Part shown: positions 26,936 to 35,682 of the stretch, in pieces
How the letters are laid out: every line of letters starts with the position of its first letter
Numbering within the stretch: position 1 is the stretch's first letter
Assembly (NCBI GenBank): GCA_902781655.1
Contig: CACZJZ010000013.1
Coordinates: 17,363 to 81,362 of the forward strand
Length of the DNA: 64,000 nt
Source: an uncultured Lachnospiraceae bacterium
GTDB lineage: Bacteria > Bacillota > Clostridia > Lachnospirales > Lachnospiraceae
Direction of reading: 5' to 3'
Translations under genes and position numbers: made by a program
Notes under the pieces: model-generated
The model's input: only the letters and a program-made list of their open reading frames with translations
Database searches by the model: none
What the model was told of the DNA's origin: nothing

Positions 26936-28480
26936 CTATTTTCGCTTTGTCTGCCGGATGACCGGCCGGATGCCGTAAACCTCCTCAAAGAAATCGGCCC
27001 GGTGGACAAACAGTCCCTTCTCCATCGTCAGATCCACCTCGCCCGGCACCCGGATGAACAGCTGTCCATCGCGCACCTCCACGCGGATATCGTGGAATTT
27101 CTGCTCGTGCGACCGGTCAAGACCGTTCGCCAGCCGCAGGATCGCGGTCAGCTTTGCGATCGTCAGATACGACTGCCTGTCGAGATCCGTCGCCGACTGC
27201 TGGGCGCGGTAATAGATGAAGGTCTCGTGATTGAACTTCACCACGTTCGCGATGATCTCCCGCTCAATATGGGACAGACCGATGATCTCCGTCGCCATGA
27301 TGATGTCATAGGAGCACTTCCCGACATTGACCATGGAAATATACTTGCCGCAGTCGTGCAGAATCGCCGCGATCCGCAGGAGCAGACGCTCCCGTTCCCC
27401 AAGTCCGTGATACTTCTTCGTCGCATCAAAGATTTTGACCGCGATCTCCTCCAGCTCGTGCTGGCGCTCCGGAATGCCGTGATACCGCTCCGCGGTGTTG
27501 TGCGCGATGGAGAGAATGTCTGCCTCGAAATCATGGTCCGGCAGCTTGTATCCCTTCTTCTCCGCGAATTCGTACACCATCCCGTCGCAGAGCGTCACGC
27601 CCGGCGCCCAGATCATCTCGGAACCGAAGGCATCCACGATGCACTCCAGCATTTTACCGGAGACGTAGAGCAGCGGAACATTGTCGTCCGCCATGCCGAG
27701 GCGCTTCGCCACCTCCTGGGCATTCATCGTGCGGACCCGCTCCATCACAGAGCGGAACGTCGCGCAGTCGATATAGCCGGGATCCCGGCCTGTCAGCGTG
27801 CGGTGCTGCAGAATCGGCGAAATATAGTCGTCAACCACGATGATGTTGCGGATCCGCTGCTCTCCGAGATACAGATTCTGGAACACTTTCAACTGAGAAT
27901 TCACCAGTTCCCCGATGACATAGTCAAGCCGTCTCGCCCCGGCGTCGATAGAATGAATCTGATCATAAAGCCGCAGCACGCCGAGCTTCAGATTCTGCGT
28001 CTCGATGAGGCGGTCCTTGTCGAACAGCGAGATCTGGATAGAAGAGCCACCGATATCGACAATGGCGGTTGGCCTCTCGATGAACCTCGTGAAGCCCTCA
28101 CCCCTCGCCGCAATCGATTTGTAATCCAGAAACCGCTGCTCCGAGTTGGAGAGCACATCAATGTGAATGCCTGTGAGAAGCTCAATGCCGTCGAGCACCA
28201 CCGTGGAATTGACCATCTCCCGGATGGCGCTCGTGCCATAGGCCCGATACTCCTTCACGCCGTAGCTGTCCATGATTTTCCGGTACTCGGACAGAAGCGC
28301 CTTGAGTTCCCCGACATGCTCATAGCTGATTTTGCCCGTGCGGAACGTATCTGTTCCAAGATTGATGCGATGAGACACATGATCAATCTCGCGGATGCCG
28401 TTCTTCTTCGAGCACTCGCTGATGGTCAGACCGATCTCATAGCTTCCGACGTCAATCGCGCCGAATAACTGAACTGCCAT
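26936..28480 (-). CDS. ppx: Ppx/GppA phosphatase family protein with HD domain
   Basis: 514-residue exopolyphosphatase/guanosine pentaphosphatase family member. Start placed at ATG 28480 (MAVQLFGAIDVGSYEIGL) behind AGGAGG; a longer frame to 28555 lacks support. The actin-like ASKHA ATPase fold shows phosphate-1 (FGAIDVGSYE) and phosphate-2 (AIVDIGGSSIQISLF) motifs. The C-terminal ~200 residues form an HD-type domain (AAILHDCGKYIS, LSHIEREIIANVVKFH-like). This fused form is usual in Clostridia. Expected to release phosphate from polyphosphate ends or convert pppGpp to ppGpp. It is the leading gene of the ppx-ppk1 pair. Confidence 0.92.
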   Translation of the reverse strand: MAVQLFGAIDVGSYEIGLTISECSKKNGIREIDHVSHRINLGTDTFRTGKISYEHVGELKALLSEYRKIMDSYGVKEYRAYGTSAIREMVNSTVVLDGIELLTGIHIDVLSNSEQRFLDYKSIAARGEGFTRFIERPTAIVDIGGSSIQISLFDKDRLIETQNLKLGVLRLYDQIHSIDAGARRLDYVIGELVNSQLKVFQNLYLGEQRIRNIIVVDDYISPILQHRTLTGRDPGYIDCATFRSVMERVRTMNAQEVAKRLGMADDNVPLLYVSGKMLECIVDAFGSEMIWAPGVTLCDGMVYEFAEKKGYKLPDHDFEADILSIAHNTAERYHGIPERQHELEEIAVKIFDATKKYHGLGERERLLLRIAAILHDCGKYISMVNVGKCSYDIIMATEIIGLSHIEREIIANVVKFNHETFIYYRAQQSATDLDRQSYLTIAKLTAILRLANGLDRSHEQKFHDIRVEVRDGQLFIRVPGEVDLTMEKGLFVHRADFFEEVYGIRPVIRQTKRK

Positions 28481-28607
28481 CCCCGAACCTCCTGCTTCGT
28501 CGCTGCTTTGTCCTGCTCCGAATGATCCCCTGCTTCCGCGAATCACAGCAGCCATCGCGAACTCACATGGTTATATCGTCTCTGTGTATTTCCGGCTATG
28601 CCGCCAA

Positions 28608-29741
28608 TCAGTAATTTCCCAGAATCTTCATATTCATCGTCTCCTCGCGCAGGCCCCTGAGCGCGTTCCGCACGCCGCTCTCCGACAGATTGCCGTCAAA
28701 ATCGACGAAGAACCGGTATTCCCAGTTGCGTCCCTCGATCGGCCTCGACTCAAGACGGTTCATGTTGAGATCATTATAAATGAAATGGCTCAGCGCGTGG
28801 TAGAGAGAGCCGGATTCATGCTTCACCTCGAAGGTAATGCTGATTTTGCGGGCATTCCGGAGGAAAATTTTCTGGTTGGTGCAGATGATAAAGCGGGTCG
28901 AGTTTGTGCTCGACTGATTGATACCCTCCGCAAGAACAGAAAGGCCGTAGGCCTTCGCCGCATACTCCGATGCGATCGCCGCCTCCGCGGGATTCCTATC
29001 CTCCGCGACCTTCTGCGCCGCAAACGCGTTGTTCAGCATCGACACCTGCTGCCAGGCCGGATGTTCCGCAAGAAACCGCGCGCTCTGCATCAGCGACTGC
29101 GCATGGGAGTACACGGTCCGTACCGTTGCCAGCGTCGCGCCCTCCACTGACATCAGGCAGTGGCGGATCGGAATGATCTGTTCTCCGACGATGTAATTCT
29201 CGTACTCGCTCAGCAGGTCGTAGGTCTGCGTCACCGTGCCCGCCGTGGAATTCTCAATCGGCAGCACCGCGTAATCCGCCGTCCCTTCCTCAATCGCCGT
29301 CATCGCGTCGCGGAACGTCTCGACCGCAAAATTCGAGACATCAGCGCCAAAATATTTCTTCATCGCGGCCTCGCTGTAGGAGCCGCGGGCGCCCTGATAA
29401 ACGACCCGGTACGGTCCGTTCCCGGTCAGGGAATCCACCGGAATGAAGGGCAGCCGGTTCATACTGCCGCTCTCCGCGATGAGCTGATACTGCTTCTTGC
29501 GGCTCATCGCCATAATCTGCTCGAAGAGTTCCTTCACGCCGTGGCGGTTGAAGCCGTCATGTGCGAGTGCCTCAACGGAGGCGAGCTTCTGGCGCTCCCG
29601 TTCCGGATCGAGTACCCGTTTTCCTGTCCCGATCTTGTACGCTGCCACCTTCTCCGAGACCGCCATACGCCGCTCATACAGCGCCACCAGCTGCCGGTCG
29701 ATGTCATCGATTTCCTTCCTGTACTCTTCAAGGTCGTTCAT
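28608..29741 (-). CDS. pheA: Bifunctional chorismate mutase / prephenate dehydratase
   Basis: P-protein of phenylalanine synthesis, 377 residues. Residues 1-~90 are an AroQ chorismate mutase (EYRKEIDDIDRQLVALYERR, KRVLDPERE). The prephenate dehydratase domain follows (VVYQGARGSYSEAA, LPIENSTAGTV, INQSSTNSTRFIIC with the TRF motif). A C-terminal ACT regulatory domain (ISITFEVKHESGSLYHAL, ESRPIEGRNWEYRFFVDF) mediates phenylalanine feedback. ATG 29741 follows GGGAGG. It lies downstream of prfA with its own promoter-like sequence and structured leader between them. Confidence 0.96.
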   Translation of the reverse strand: MNDLEEYRKEIDDIDRQLVALYERRMAVSEKVAAYKIGTGKRVLDPERERQKLASVEALAHDGFNRHGVKELFEQIMAMSRKKQYQLIAESGSMNRLPFIPVDSLTGNGPYRVVYQGARGSYSEAAMKKYFGADVSNFAVETFRDAMTAIEEGTADYAVLPIENSTAGTVTQTYDLLSEYENYIVGEQIIPIRHCLMSVEGATLATVRTVYSHAQSLMQSARFLAEHPAWQQVSMLNNAFAAQKVAEDRNPAEAAIASEYAAKAYGLSVLAEGINQSSTNSTRFIICTNQKIFLRNARKISITFEVKHESGSLYHALSHFIYNDLNMNRLESRPIEGRNWEYRFFVDFDGNLSESGVRNALRGLREETMNMKILGNY

Positions 29742-29883
29742 GCCGCCCTGTTCCTCCCTGTGCAGCACTGTCCGGGCAGAGAGCCGGCCCGTCTCATGAG
29801 AAGTCCCGGTGCAGTGTTTACTATATCAAATACAGTCCGACCGGAATGTAAAATATAGGTAAGTAATCGAAGTCCGCCCCGAA
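29742..29883 (-). promoter_or_regulatory. pheA leader with -10 box and hairpin
   Basis: Minus strand TATAGT (29820-29825) is a good -10; the -35 is poor. The leader contains a large imperfect stem made from CACTG-CA-CCGGG and CCCGG-A-CAGTG, about 50 nt apart. No T-box consensus was recognised. Attenuation is possible but unproven. Confidence 0.35.
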
Positions 29884-30975
29884 TCAGCCTTGCTGCCCCA
29901 TTTTCAGGAGCTTTGCCGCCTGGTCAGCCTGGATCAGCGGATCGATCAGCACGTCAAGTCCGCCGTTCATCACATCGTCCAGGCAGTAGAGTGTCAGCTT
30001 GATCCGGTGGTCCGTCACCCGGCTCTGCGGGAAGTTGTACGTCCGAATCTTTTCAGATCGATCGCCGGTTCCCACCTGGCTCCTGCGGAGATCGGCCTCC
30101 GCGTCGTGCCGCTTCTCCTGCTCGAGATCATACAGCTTTGAGCGCAGCAGTGCCCAGGCCTTGGCCTTGTTCTGCAGCTGCGAGCGCTCGGTCTGGGAAT
30201 AGATCACGATACCGGTCGGCAAATGCGTGAGCCGGACCGCAGAGTCCGTCGTGTTGACGCCCTGTCCGCCGTTTCCCGAAGCACGGGTGATGTCCATCCG
30301 CACATCCTCCGGCGGAATGTCGATTTCAATATCGTCGTCGATTTCCGGCATCACCGCGACGGTTGCGGTGGATGTATGAATGCGTCCTCCTGATTCCGTC
30401 TCCGGTACGCGCTGCACGCGATGCACGCCGGATTCATACTTGAGTCGCGAATACGCCCCCTGCCCGTTCACGGTGAACGTCACAAATTTCATGCCGCCAA
30501 GTCCGGTATCCTCCACGTTTTCCGTGGAAACCTTAAAGCCGCGCCGCTCCGCGTAATGCACATACATCCGGTAGAGTTCCGCGGCAAAGAGAGCCGCCTC
30601 CTCTCCGCCGGCACCGGCACGGATTTCGAAAATGACGTTCTTGTCGTCGTTCGGGTCCTTTGGCAGCAGCAGAATCCTCAGCTTCTCTTCGAGCTCCTCC
30701 ACCGCCTGCTTCGAGGCGGACAGCTCCTCGCGAAGCATCTCCTTCATCTCCGGGTCGGATTCTCCCTCCAGAAGCTCCAGAGAATCCCTGATATTCTGCT
30801 CCTGCTTCTGATACTCCCGGAATGTCTCCACCACCGGCGCAAGCTCGTTCTGCTCCCGGCACAGCGCCTGAAAGCGCTTCCGGTCCGAGGCCGTCTCCGG
30901 CGCCGCGAGTTCTCTTGTAATATCCTCACTGCGCAGGCACAGCGCCGTGAGCTTATCCTTCATCGAATCCTGCAT
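29884..30975 (-). CDS. prfA: Peptide chain release factor 1
   Basis: 363-residue RF1, recognising UAA and UAG stop codons on the ribosome. The GGQ peptidyl-hydrolysis motif is in [18 protein letters not shown]. The codon-recognition PxT-type loop lies in [14 protein letters not shown], which with [12 protein letters not shown] is typical of RF1. ATG 30975 follows AAAGGAAACAG. The next gene upstream is prmC, which methylates the GGQ glutamine of this protein; they are 18 bp apart. Confidence 0.98.
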   Translation of the reverse strand: MQDSMKDKLTALCLRSEDITRELAAPETASDRKRFQALCREQNELAPVVETFREYQKQEQNIRDSLELLEGESDPEMKEMLREELSASKQAVEELEEKLRILLLPKDPNDDKNVIFEIRAGAGGEEAALFAAELYRMYVHYAERRGFKVSTENVEDTGLGGMKFVTFTVNGQGAYSRLKYESGVHRVQRVPETESGGRIHTSTATVAVMPEIDDDIEIDIPPEDVRMDITRASGNGGQGVNTTDSAVRLTHLPTGIVIYSQTERSQLQNKAKAWALLRSKLYDLEQEKRHDAEADLRRSQVGTGDRSEKIRTYNFPQSRVTDHRIKLTLYCLDDVMNGGLDVLIDPLIQADQAAKLLKMGQQG

Positions 30976-30993
30976 CTGTTTCCTTTCCGAAAT

Positions 30994-31857
30994 TTACAGT
31001 CCGAGTTCCCCGCGCACAATGCGGTCCTGTCCGCCGTAATCTCTGATAATCTGGAGATCAAGGAAACCGCTCTGCCGCATCATCGCCGCGACATCCGCCG
31101 CCTCGTCGAATCCTGTCTCCATCATCAGAACGCCGCCAATTTTCAGCTCATCCCGCGCGCCCTCCAGAATTCTCCGGTAGAAGGTCAGCCCGTCCTCTCC
31201 GCCGTCGAGTGCCATCCACGGCTCCATCTTTGCCACCTCCGGCATCAGTGTGCCGATCACGCCGGTGGGGATATACGGCGGATTCGAGACAATCAGATCG
31301 AATTTGGGTAAAGATTCTCCGCCAGCAAGGGCTTCATACAGATCCCCCTGTCTCCACACGGCGCGGTCCGACAGGCCCAGCCGCCTGCCGTTCTCCGCCG
31401 CGACACGGAGCGCCGCCGCGGACAGGTCCGTCCCGACACCGATGGTATCCGCGGAATAGTGCAGGAGACTCAGCAAAATACATCCGCTCCCGGTACACAG
31501 GTCGAGAATCCGCATTCCGCCGTGCACCTCCTTCATCGCTTCCTCCACCAGGTTTTCCGTGTCCTGATTGGGAATCAGAACATCCCGTGTCACGTAAAAT
31601 GGAAGGCCCATGAAGTCCTGTGCACCGAGAATATAGGCGACCGGTTCATGCCCGCCGCGCCGCTCCAGCATCGCCTCATAGCGGCGAAGCTCCTCATCCG
31701 TGACAATTCTCTCGTTTCCGTCCGCGAGCAGCGTCTGATAATCCGTTCCGCAGGCCGCCTCCAGAAGGAGCCTCGCATCGAGCTTCCGGTCAGGATTCTC
31801 CGGTATTGCCGCCTCCAGACGCGCCACGCCTATATTGTAAGCTTCCCGGTATGTCAT
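30994..31857 (-). CDS. prmC: Peptide chain release factor N5-glutamine methyltransferase
   Basis: 287-residue SAM-dependent methyltransferase (PrmC/HemK) modifying the GGQ glutamine of release factors. N-terminal helical domain, then the Rossmann fold with SAM-binding ILDLCTGSGCILLSLL and the catalytic VSNPPYIPTG (NPPY). Start ATG 31857 touches the stop of the DUF1385 gene (TAAATG), indicating translational coupling. Order rpmE-DUF1385-prmC-prfA is a common Firmicute cluster. Confidence 0.97.
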   Translation of the reverse strand: MTYREAYNIGVARLEAAIPENPDRKLDARLLLEAACGTDYQTLLADGNERIVTDEELRRYEAMLERRGGHEPVAYILGAQDFMGLPFYVTRDVLIPNQDTENLVEEAMKEVHGGMRILDLCTGSGCILLSLLHYSADTIGVGTDLSAAALRVAAENGRRLGLSDRAVWRQGDLYEALAGGESLPKFDLIVSNPPYIPTGVIGTLMPEVAKMEPWMALDGGEDGLTFYRRILEGARDELKIGGVLMMETGFDEAADVAAMMRQSGFLDLQIIRDYGGQDRIVRGELGL

Positions 31858-32868
31858 TTACACCTCGTTCTGCGCCTTCTGCGGCATACCCGGCTCCCCC
31901 GCCGGTGCCTCCGCCGTCTCCTCCGTCCAGCCAAACTCCCGCCTCAGATAACGCTTCCAGTCAAAGATCGCCTCCACCGACGCGATCGCGACCTCCAGCA
32001 TGTCATCATCCGGTTCCTTTGTGGTCAGCCGCTGCAGCCACAGCCCCGGAGCGGAGAAAATCCTGACAAAAATATTATCCGAGCGCCCCGCGAACCGGAT
32101 AAGCTCGTAGGAAATACCCGCGATCACCGGGATCAGCGCAAAACGGAGCGCCAGCCTGACCACACGGCTGTCCACGCGGATGAAGAAGAACAAAACGATA
32201 CTCACAAGCAGGACAAGCAGCAGGAAACTCGTTCCGCAGCGCTTGTGGAACCGGCTGCTCTCCCGCGCATTCTCCACGGTTAGCGGCTTTCCCGACTCAA
32301 TGCAATTGATGCATTTATGCTCCGCGCCGTGATACTGATACAGCCTGTGAATATCCTTCATCGCCGTGATCGCCCAGATATAGGCCAGGAAAATGACAAG
32401 CCGCAGCATTCCCTCGGCCAGGGCCAGCACTGATGGACTACGCAGATATTTTGCCAGAAGCTCCGCAAAGAAGTACGGAACAAGCACGAAGAGGAATGCG
32501 GCGAGCACGAAGGCAATGATCATCGTGACGACCTGCATCACCGTCTCGCCGTTTCCCCGCGTCGCACGATCCATCTTCTTGTCGAACTTTGTTGGCTCCT
32601 TATCCTCCTCTTCATAGAACGACGACGAATATCCGAGTGCGCGGAACCCCAGAATCAGCGAATCCAGGAAGACGAAAATACCGCGCAGGAACGGGATCTT
32701 TGAGATCACGTAATTCTCAAGAATCCCATGATACTCATCGACCTGCACCTCAATCTCCTTGTCCGGCCGGCGCACCGCAACAGCGTACATCTTCCTGTTC
32801 TTCATCATGACACCCTCGAGCACTGCCTGCCCGCCGATGCCGGAATAATGCTGCGTTCTCTTTCCCAT
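31858..32868 (-). CDS. DUF1385 (YqhQ-like) integral membrane protein
   Basis: 336-residue membrane protein of the DUF1385 family, of unknown biochemical role, widely linked to prmC/prfA. Family signatures are the N-terminal GIGGQAVLEGVMMKNR and YHGAEHKCINCIESG with conserved His and Cys residues. Several hydrophobic segments are visible (about residues 100-150 and 200-250). ATG 32868 follows GAGGTTCAT. The C-terminal stop codon abuts prmC. Confidence 0.92.
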   Translation of the reverse strand: MGKRTQHYSGIGGQAVLEGVMMKNRKMYAVAVRRPDKEIEVQVDEYHGILENYVISKIPFLRGIFVFLDSLILGFRALGYSSSFYEEEDKEPTKFDKKMDRATRGNGETVMQVVTMIIAFVLAAFLFVLVPYFFAELLAKYLRSPSVLALAEGMLRLVIFLAYIWAITAMKDIHRLYQYHGAEHKCINCIESGKPLTVENARESSRFHKRCGTSFLLLVLLVSIVLFFFIRVDSRVVRLALRFALIPVIAGISYELIRFAGRSDNIFVRIFSAPGLWLQRLTTKEPDDDMLEVAIASVEAIFDWKRYLRREFGWTEETAEAPAGEPGMPQKAQNEV

Positions 32869-32947
32869 ATGAACCTCACTTCTTCATCAGGCAGATCGCC
32901 AGCTCAGCATGCTGCCTGACTTCAGCCTGCATCCCGCTGTATACGCA

Positions 32948-32981
32948 AAGGACCGGGACAGTATAAACAGTCCCGGTCCTT
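32948..32981 (-). terminator. Terminator-like hairpin after rpmE
   Basis: AAGGACCGGGAC and GTCCCGGTCCTT form a perfect 12-bp stem with a 10-base loop, 23 bp after the rpmE stop (minus strand). The T-run is short, so partial read-through into DUF1385 is possible, giving abundant rpmE and less downstream mRNA. Confidence 0.7.
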
Positions 32982-33003
32982 CTATACACATGCTAGGCTT
33001 GCC

Positions 33004-33213
33004 TTACTGCGCAGACTTAACACCGTACTTCCTGTTGAACTTATCGATGCGGCCCTTCGCGGATGCGGCTCTCTGCTGACCCGTGTAGAACGGATGGCAC
33101 TTGGAGCAAACTTCCACGTGAATCTCCGGCTTTGTGGAGCCGGTCACGAACGTATTACCGCAGTTGCAGGTAACAGTCGCCTGATAGTACTGGGGATGGA
33201 TTCCTTCCTTCAT
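33004..33213 (-). CDS. rpmE: 50S ribosomal protein L31 (zinc-binding type)
   Basis: 69-residue L31 starting at ATG 33213 ([20 protein letters not shown]), which follows AGAGGTGAG; a longer frame to 33270 is not supported. It is the zinc-binding C+ form, with CNC near residue 16 and CSKC near residue 37. The HPFYTGQQ stretch is typical. L31 C+ can serve as a zinc reserve and is often replaced by a C- paralogue under zinc limitation; no paralogue is seen here. Confidence 0.97.
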   Translation of the reverse strand: MKEGIHPQYYQATVTCNCGNTFVTGSTKPEIHVEVCSKCHPFYTGQQRAASAKGRIDKFNRKYGVKSAQ

Positions 33214-33384
33214 ATGTCTCACCTCTTTATCGATCCGCAAATTCGCATTTACTGCAGTAGTCTGTCTCAAAACAGCTTTGTTATTTTAACACGCCCCTGC
33301 TGATGATGCAAGAGTGAATATCAGAGTGAATATCAGCTTTTAACAGAAAAATCTGTTTGCAAAATACACCCCTATAGGCGAGTC
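33214..33384 (-). other. Intergenic region between sigH and rpmE
   Basis: 171 bp. Contains a perfect tandem duplication of the 12-mer AGAGTGAATATC (33311-33334) and a weak hairpin ACAG-AAAAAT-CTGT. No strong terminator behind sigH was found. Confidence 0.4.
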
Positions 33385-34059
33385 TCAGCTATCTCTCTCC
33401 CTCAAGATGCGCCGGATTTTGCTCCGGCCCCGCTGCAGCGCATTATCGGTCGACTTCTCGTCCCGCCCGAGGACGCGGGCGATCTCCGCATATCCCATGC
33501 CTGTAAGAGTGAGGCTCATAACCTCCTCCTCCAGAGGACTCAGCTCCTTCTCTATCTGAGCCAGCAGCTGCCGGATGTTTTCCTCCTCAATCATCTGCTC
33601 CTCAGGATTCGCTCCCGTCTGCCCGCCGTAGGGGGACGAGCCATGGCGGTCAGCGCTGAGAACATCGGCGAGCACCGAGGAACCGCCATCCTCCTCCCTG
33701 CTGATCTCAGAGTAGAGCGAAATAGCGGTGTTGAGCGGCATATTTTTCTTCCTGCCCGAGGCCTGAATCGCGGAAAACATCTGCCTGGAAACGCAGAGAT
33801 CCGCAAAGGTGGCAAAGCTGGTGTCCCGGCCGGCGTCGTAGTCCCGCACAGCCTTGAACAGCCCGATCATGCCCTCCTGGATGAGATCATCCGTACTGCC
33901 TCCCAGAATATACATGGACTGCGCCTTGCTGCGTACAAGTCCCTTGTATTTCTCCATGAGGAACTCCGTGGCTGCGCCGCCCTCGCCGGCGTGCTCGGTG
34001 TCTGCACGGATGATCCGGATGAGTTCTTCATCTGACAAGTTCGCGTATTTATCCGCCAT
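33385..34059 (-). CDS. sigH: RNA polymerase sigma factor, SigH type
   Basis: 224-residue sigma-70 family factor. Region 2 with LIQEGMIGLFKAVRDYDAGR and SFATFADLCVSRQMFSAIQ, region 4 with LSPLEEEVMSLTLTGMGYAE and the helix-turn-helix EIARVLGRDEKSTDNALQRG. This matches SigH, which drives early stationary phase and sporulation genes in Firmicutes. A ~30-residue linker between regions carries an Asp/Gly-rich insertion. The cysS-mrnC-rlmB-sigH order is that of Bacillus subtilis, but yacP is absent between rlmB and sigH. Whether the organism sporulates cannot be told here. Confidence 0.92.
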   Translation of the reverse strand: MADKYANLSDEELIRIIRADTEHAGEGGAATEFLMEKYKGLVRSKAQSMYILGGSTDDLIQEGMIGLFKAVRDYDAGRDTSFATFADLCVSRQMFSAIQASGRKKNMPLNTAISLYSEISREEDGGSSVLADVLSADRHGSSPYGGQTGANPEEQMIEEENIRQLLAQIEKELSPLEEEVMSLTLTGMGYAEIARVLGRDEKSTDNALQRGRSKIRRILRERDS

Positions 34060-34172
34060 CTGGACCCGCCTTCTCCGTACATCCTGTCACCCGCACCGAC
34101 CCCGTCCCGGTGCAGCCGTCCTGATCAAACAAAATCTGATTCAGCCTGTCTCCGCCTGATTCAAAAATCTTA

Positions 34173-35159
34173 TCACGCCTTCTTCGCTGCGTCCCGCTGG
34201 CGCAGAATCTCATATGCGAGCACGCCTGCCGCCACGGAAGCGTTGAGCGAGGTGATCTCGCCGCGCATCGGAATGGCCGCGGTCATGTCGCACTTTTCCT
34301 TCACAAGTCTCGAGACGCCGTTTCCTTCCGCGCCGATCACAAGACCGATCGGCCCCGTCATGGAGAGTTCTCCCATGGGCGTGCCGTCCATATCTGCGCA
34401 CACGAACCACATACCGCGCTTCTTGAGTTCCTCAATCGTATTTCCGAGATTCGTCACCTTCGCCACCGGCGTGTAATTCAGCGCGCCAGCCGACGCCTTG
34501 ACGACAGTTGCGGTGAGACCACAGGCCCGGTCCTTCGGAATGATGACGCCATGCGCGCCCACGATATTTGCGGTCCGGATGATCGCCCCCAGATTGTGCG
34601 GATCTTCAATATCATCGAGCAAAATCAGAAATGGCGCCTCTCCCTTATCTTCCGCCTTCTGAAACATGGTCTCAATGTCCGAATAGGCATAGGCAGCCGC
34701 ATTGGCAATCACGCCCTGGTGCTTCCCGGTCTCGCTCATCAGATCGAGCCGTTCCTTGTCGACATAGCGAACGGGAACGCCATGCTTTGCAGCTTCCCGC
34801 TTCACCGTCTGGATCGCGCCGTCGTTCAGGCCGTCCAGAATATAGATGCGGTCAATTGTCCGTCCGCTGCGGAGCGCCTCCACCACCGCGTTTCTCCCCT
34901 CAATGCGGAAGCTGTCCTGTTCCTCCGTATCCCGGGTCCCTGCCGCGCTGGCTGATGCCTTTTCTCTGCTCCGCTCCTCCAGCTTCCGGCGGGTCTCCCC
35001 ATCAAACCGGCTCGCGCCATACGATCTGCCGCGCGCTCTTCCGCGGCTCTCACCGCCGAACTCCTCTCCACCTTGGACTCTTCCGCGCTTTGTTTCTCCG
35101 CCGCGCGCGGGCCGCTGTCCTCTGCCGCGCCCCTCATTATTTCTTCCGTATCGTTCCAT
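34173..35159 (-). CDS. rlmB: 23S rRNA (guanosine-2'-O)-methyltransferase RlmB (SpoU family)
   Basis: 328-residue TrmH/SpoU-type SPOUT methyltransferase. About 80 N-terminal residues are very rich in Arg, Gly and Glu and low in complexity, an extension of the usual family length, possibly for RNA contact. Then an RNA-binding domain (RIEGRNAVVEALRSGRTIDR) and the trefoil-knot SAM domain with motifs DDIEDPHNLGAIIRTAN, IGAEGNGVSRL and SLNASVAAGVLAYEIL. ATG 35159 follows GAGGATTAACG. Downstream of mrnC, upstream of sigH. Confidence 0.94.
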   Translation of the reverse strand: MERYGRNNEGRGRGQRPARGGETKRGRVQGGEEFGGESRGRARGRSYGASRFDGETRRKLEERSREKASASAAGTRDTEEQDSFRIEGRNAVVEALRSGRTIDRIYILDGLNDGAIQTVKREAAKHGVPVRYVDKERLDLMSETGKHQGVIANAAAYAYSDIETMFQKAEDKGEAPFLILLDDIEDPHNLGAIIRTANIVGAHGVIIPKDRACGLTATVVKASAGALNYTPVAKVTNLGNTIEELKKRGMWFVCADMDGTPMGELSMTGPIGLVIGAEGNGVSRLVKEKCDMTAAIPMRGEITSLNASVAAGVLAYEILRQRDAAKKA

Positions 35160-35211
35160 CGTTAATCCTCGATTCCTCCGTCCATGTTCATTTCATTTGG
35201 TCTTTCACGAG

Positions 35212-35682
35212 TTATTTCCACAGTCCCGCATCCATCAGTCCCTGTCGGACAAGACTGACCAGCCTTGTCTGCTGCCCGCTCATGTAAAGATAGGCGGCAA
35301 GCGCCTCGAGCGCCGTCGCCTTCATATAATCCTCCGCGCTCTGATTCTTAGCCATGTGGGCGGGATGCGAATTGAGACCGCGGCGGTAAATCGCCGTCTC
35401 CTCCGCTGTGAGCGCCGGCAGAATCGCATCTCCGACCTTCGCCTGCGCGCCTGCGCTGACAAGACGTGACGCCTCATTGTGAAGCTTCTCAGCCTGACGG
35501 CTGCATCTGCCTGTGACAATAGTCCGGATGATCGTGGAATATACCGAATCGCCCAGAAAGGCAAGCGCAAGCGGACTGTAGGTTCGAAGGTCCGCCGGCT
35601 CCATGCCAAACTGCTTTAAAATTTCGTCATGTAGCTCCGTCATATCTGGCAGCACGCCGCTGATATTCAGGCCTTCTTCCAT
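35212..35682 (-). CDS. mrnC: Mini-ribonuclease III
   Basis: 156-residue RNase III-like dimeric nuclease without a dsRNA-binding domain, maturing 23S rRNA ends in Firmicutes. The RNase III signature is seen in SPLALAFLGDSVYSTIIR, with the second acidic cluster in NQSAEDYMKATALEALAAY. Starts at ATG 35682, overlapping the last 16 bases of cysS, so it is translationally coupled to cysS; an internal ATG (35643) has a poorer context. Confidence 0.93.
   Translation of the reverse strand: MEEGLNISGVLPDMTELHDEILKQFGMEPADLRTYSPLALAFLGDSVYSTIIRTIVTGRCSRQAEKLHNEASRLVSAGAQAKVGDAILPALTAEETAIYRRGLNSHPAHMAKNQSAEDYMKATALEALAAYLYMSGQQTRLVSLVRQGLMDAGLWK

Noticed and set aside
33311-33334. Tandem 12-mer AGAGTGAATATC as a start of a repeat array or CRISPR
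   Set aside because: Just two adjacent copies without spacers; a small local duplication.
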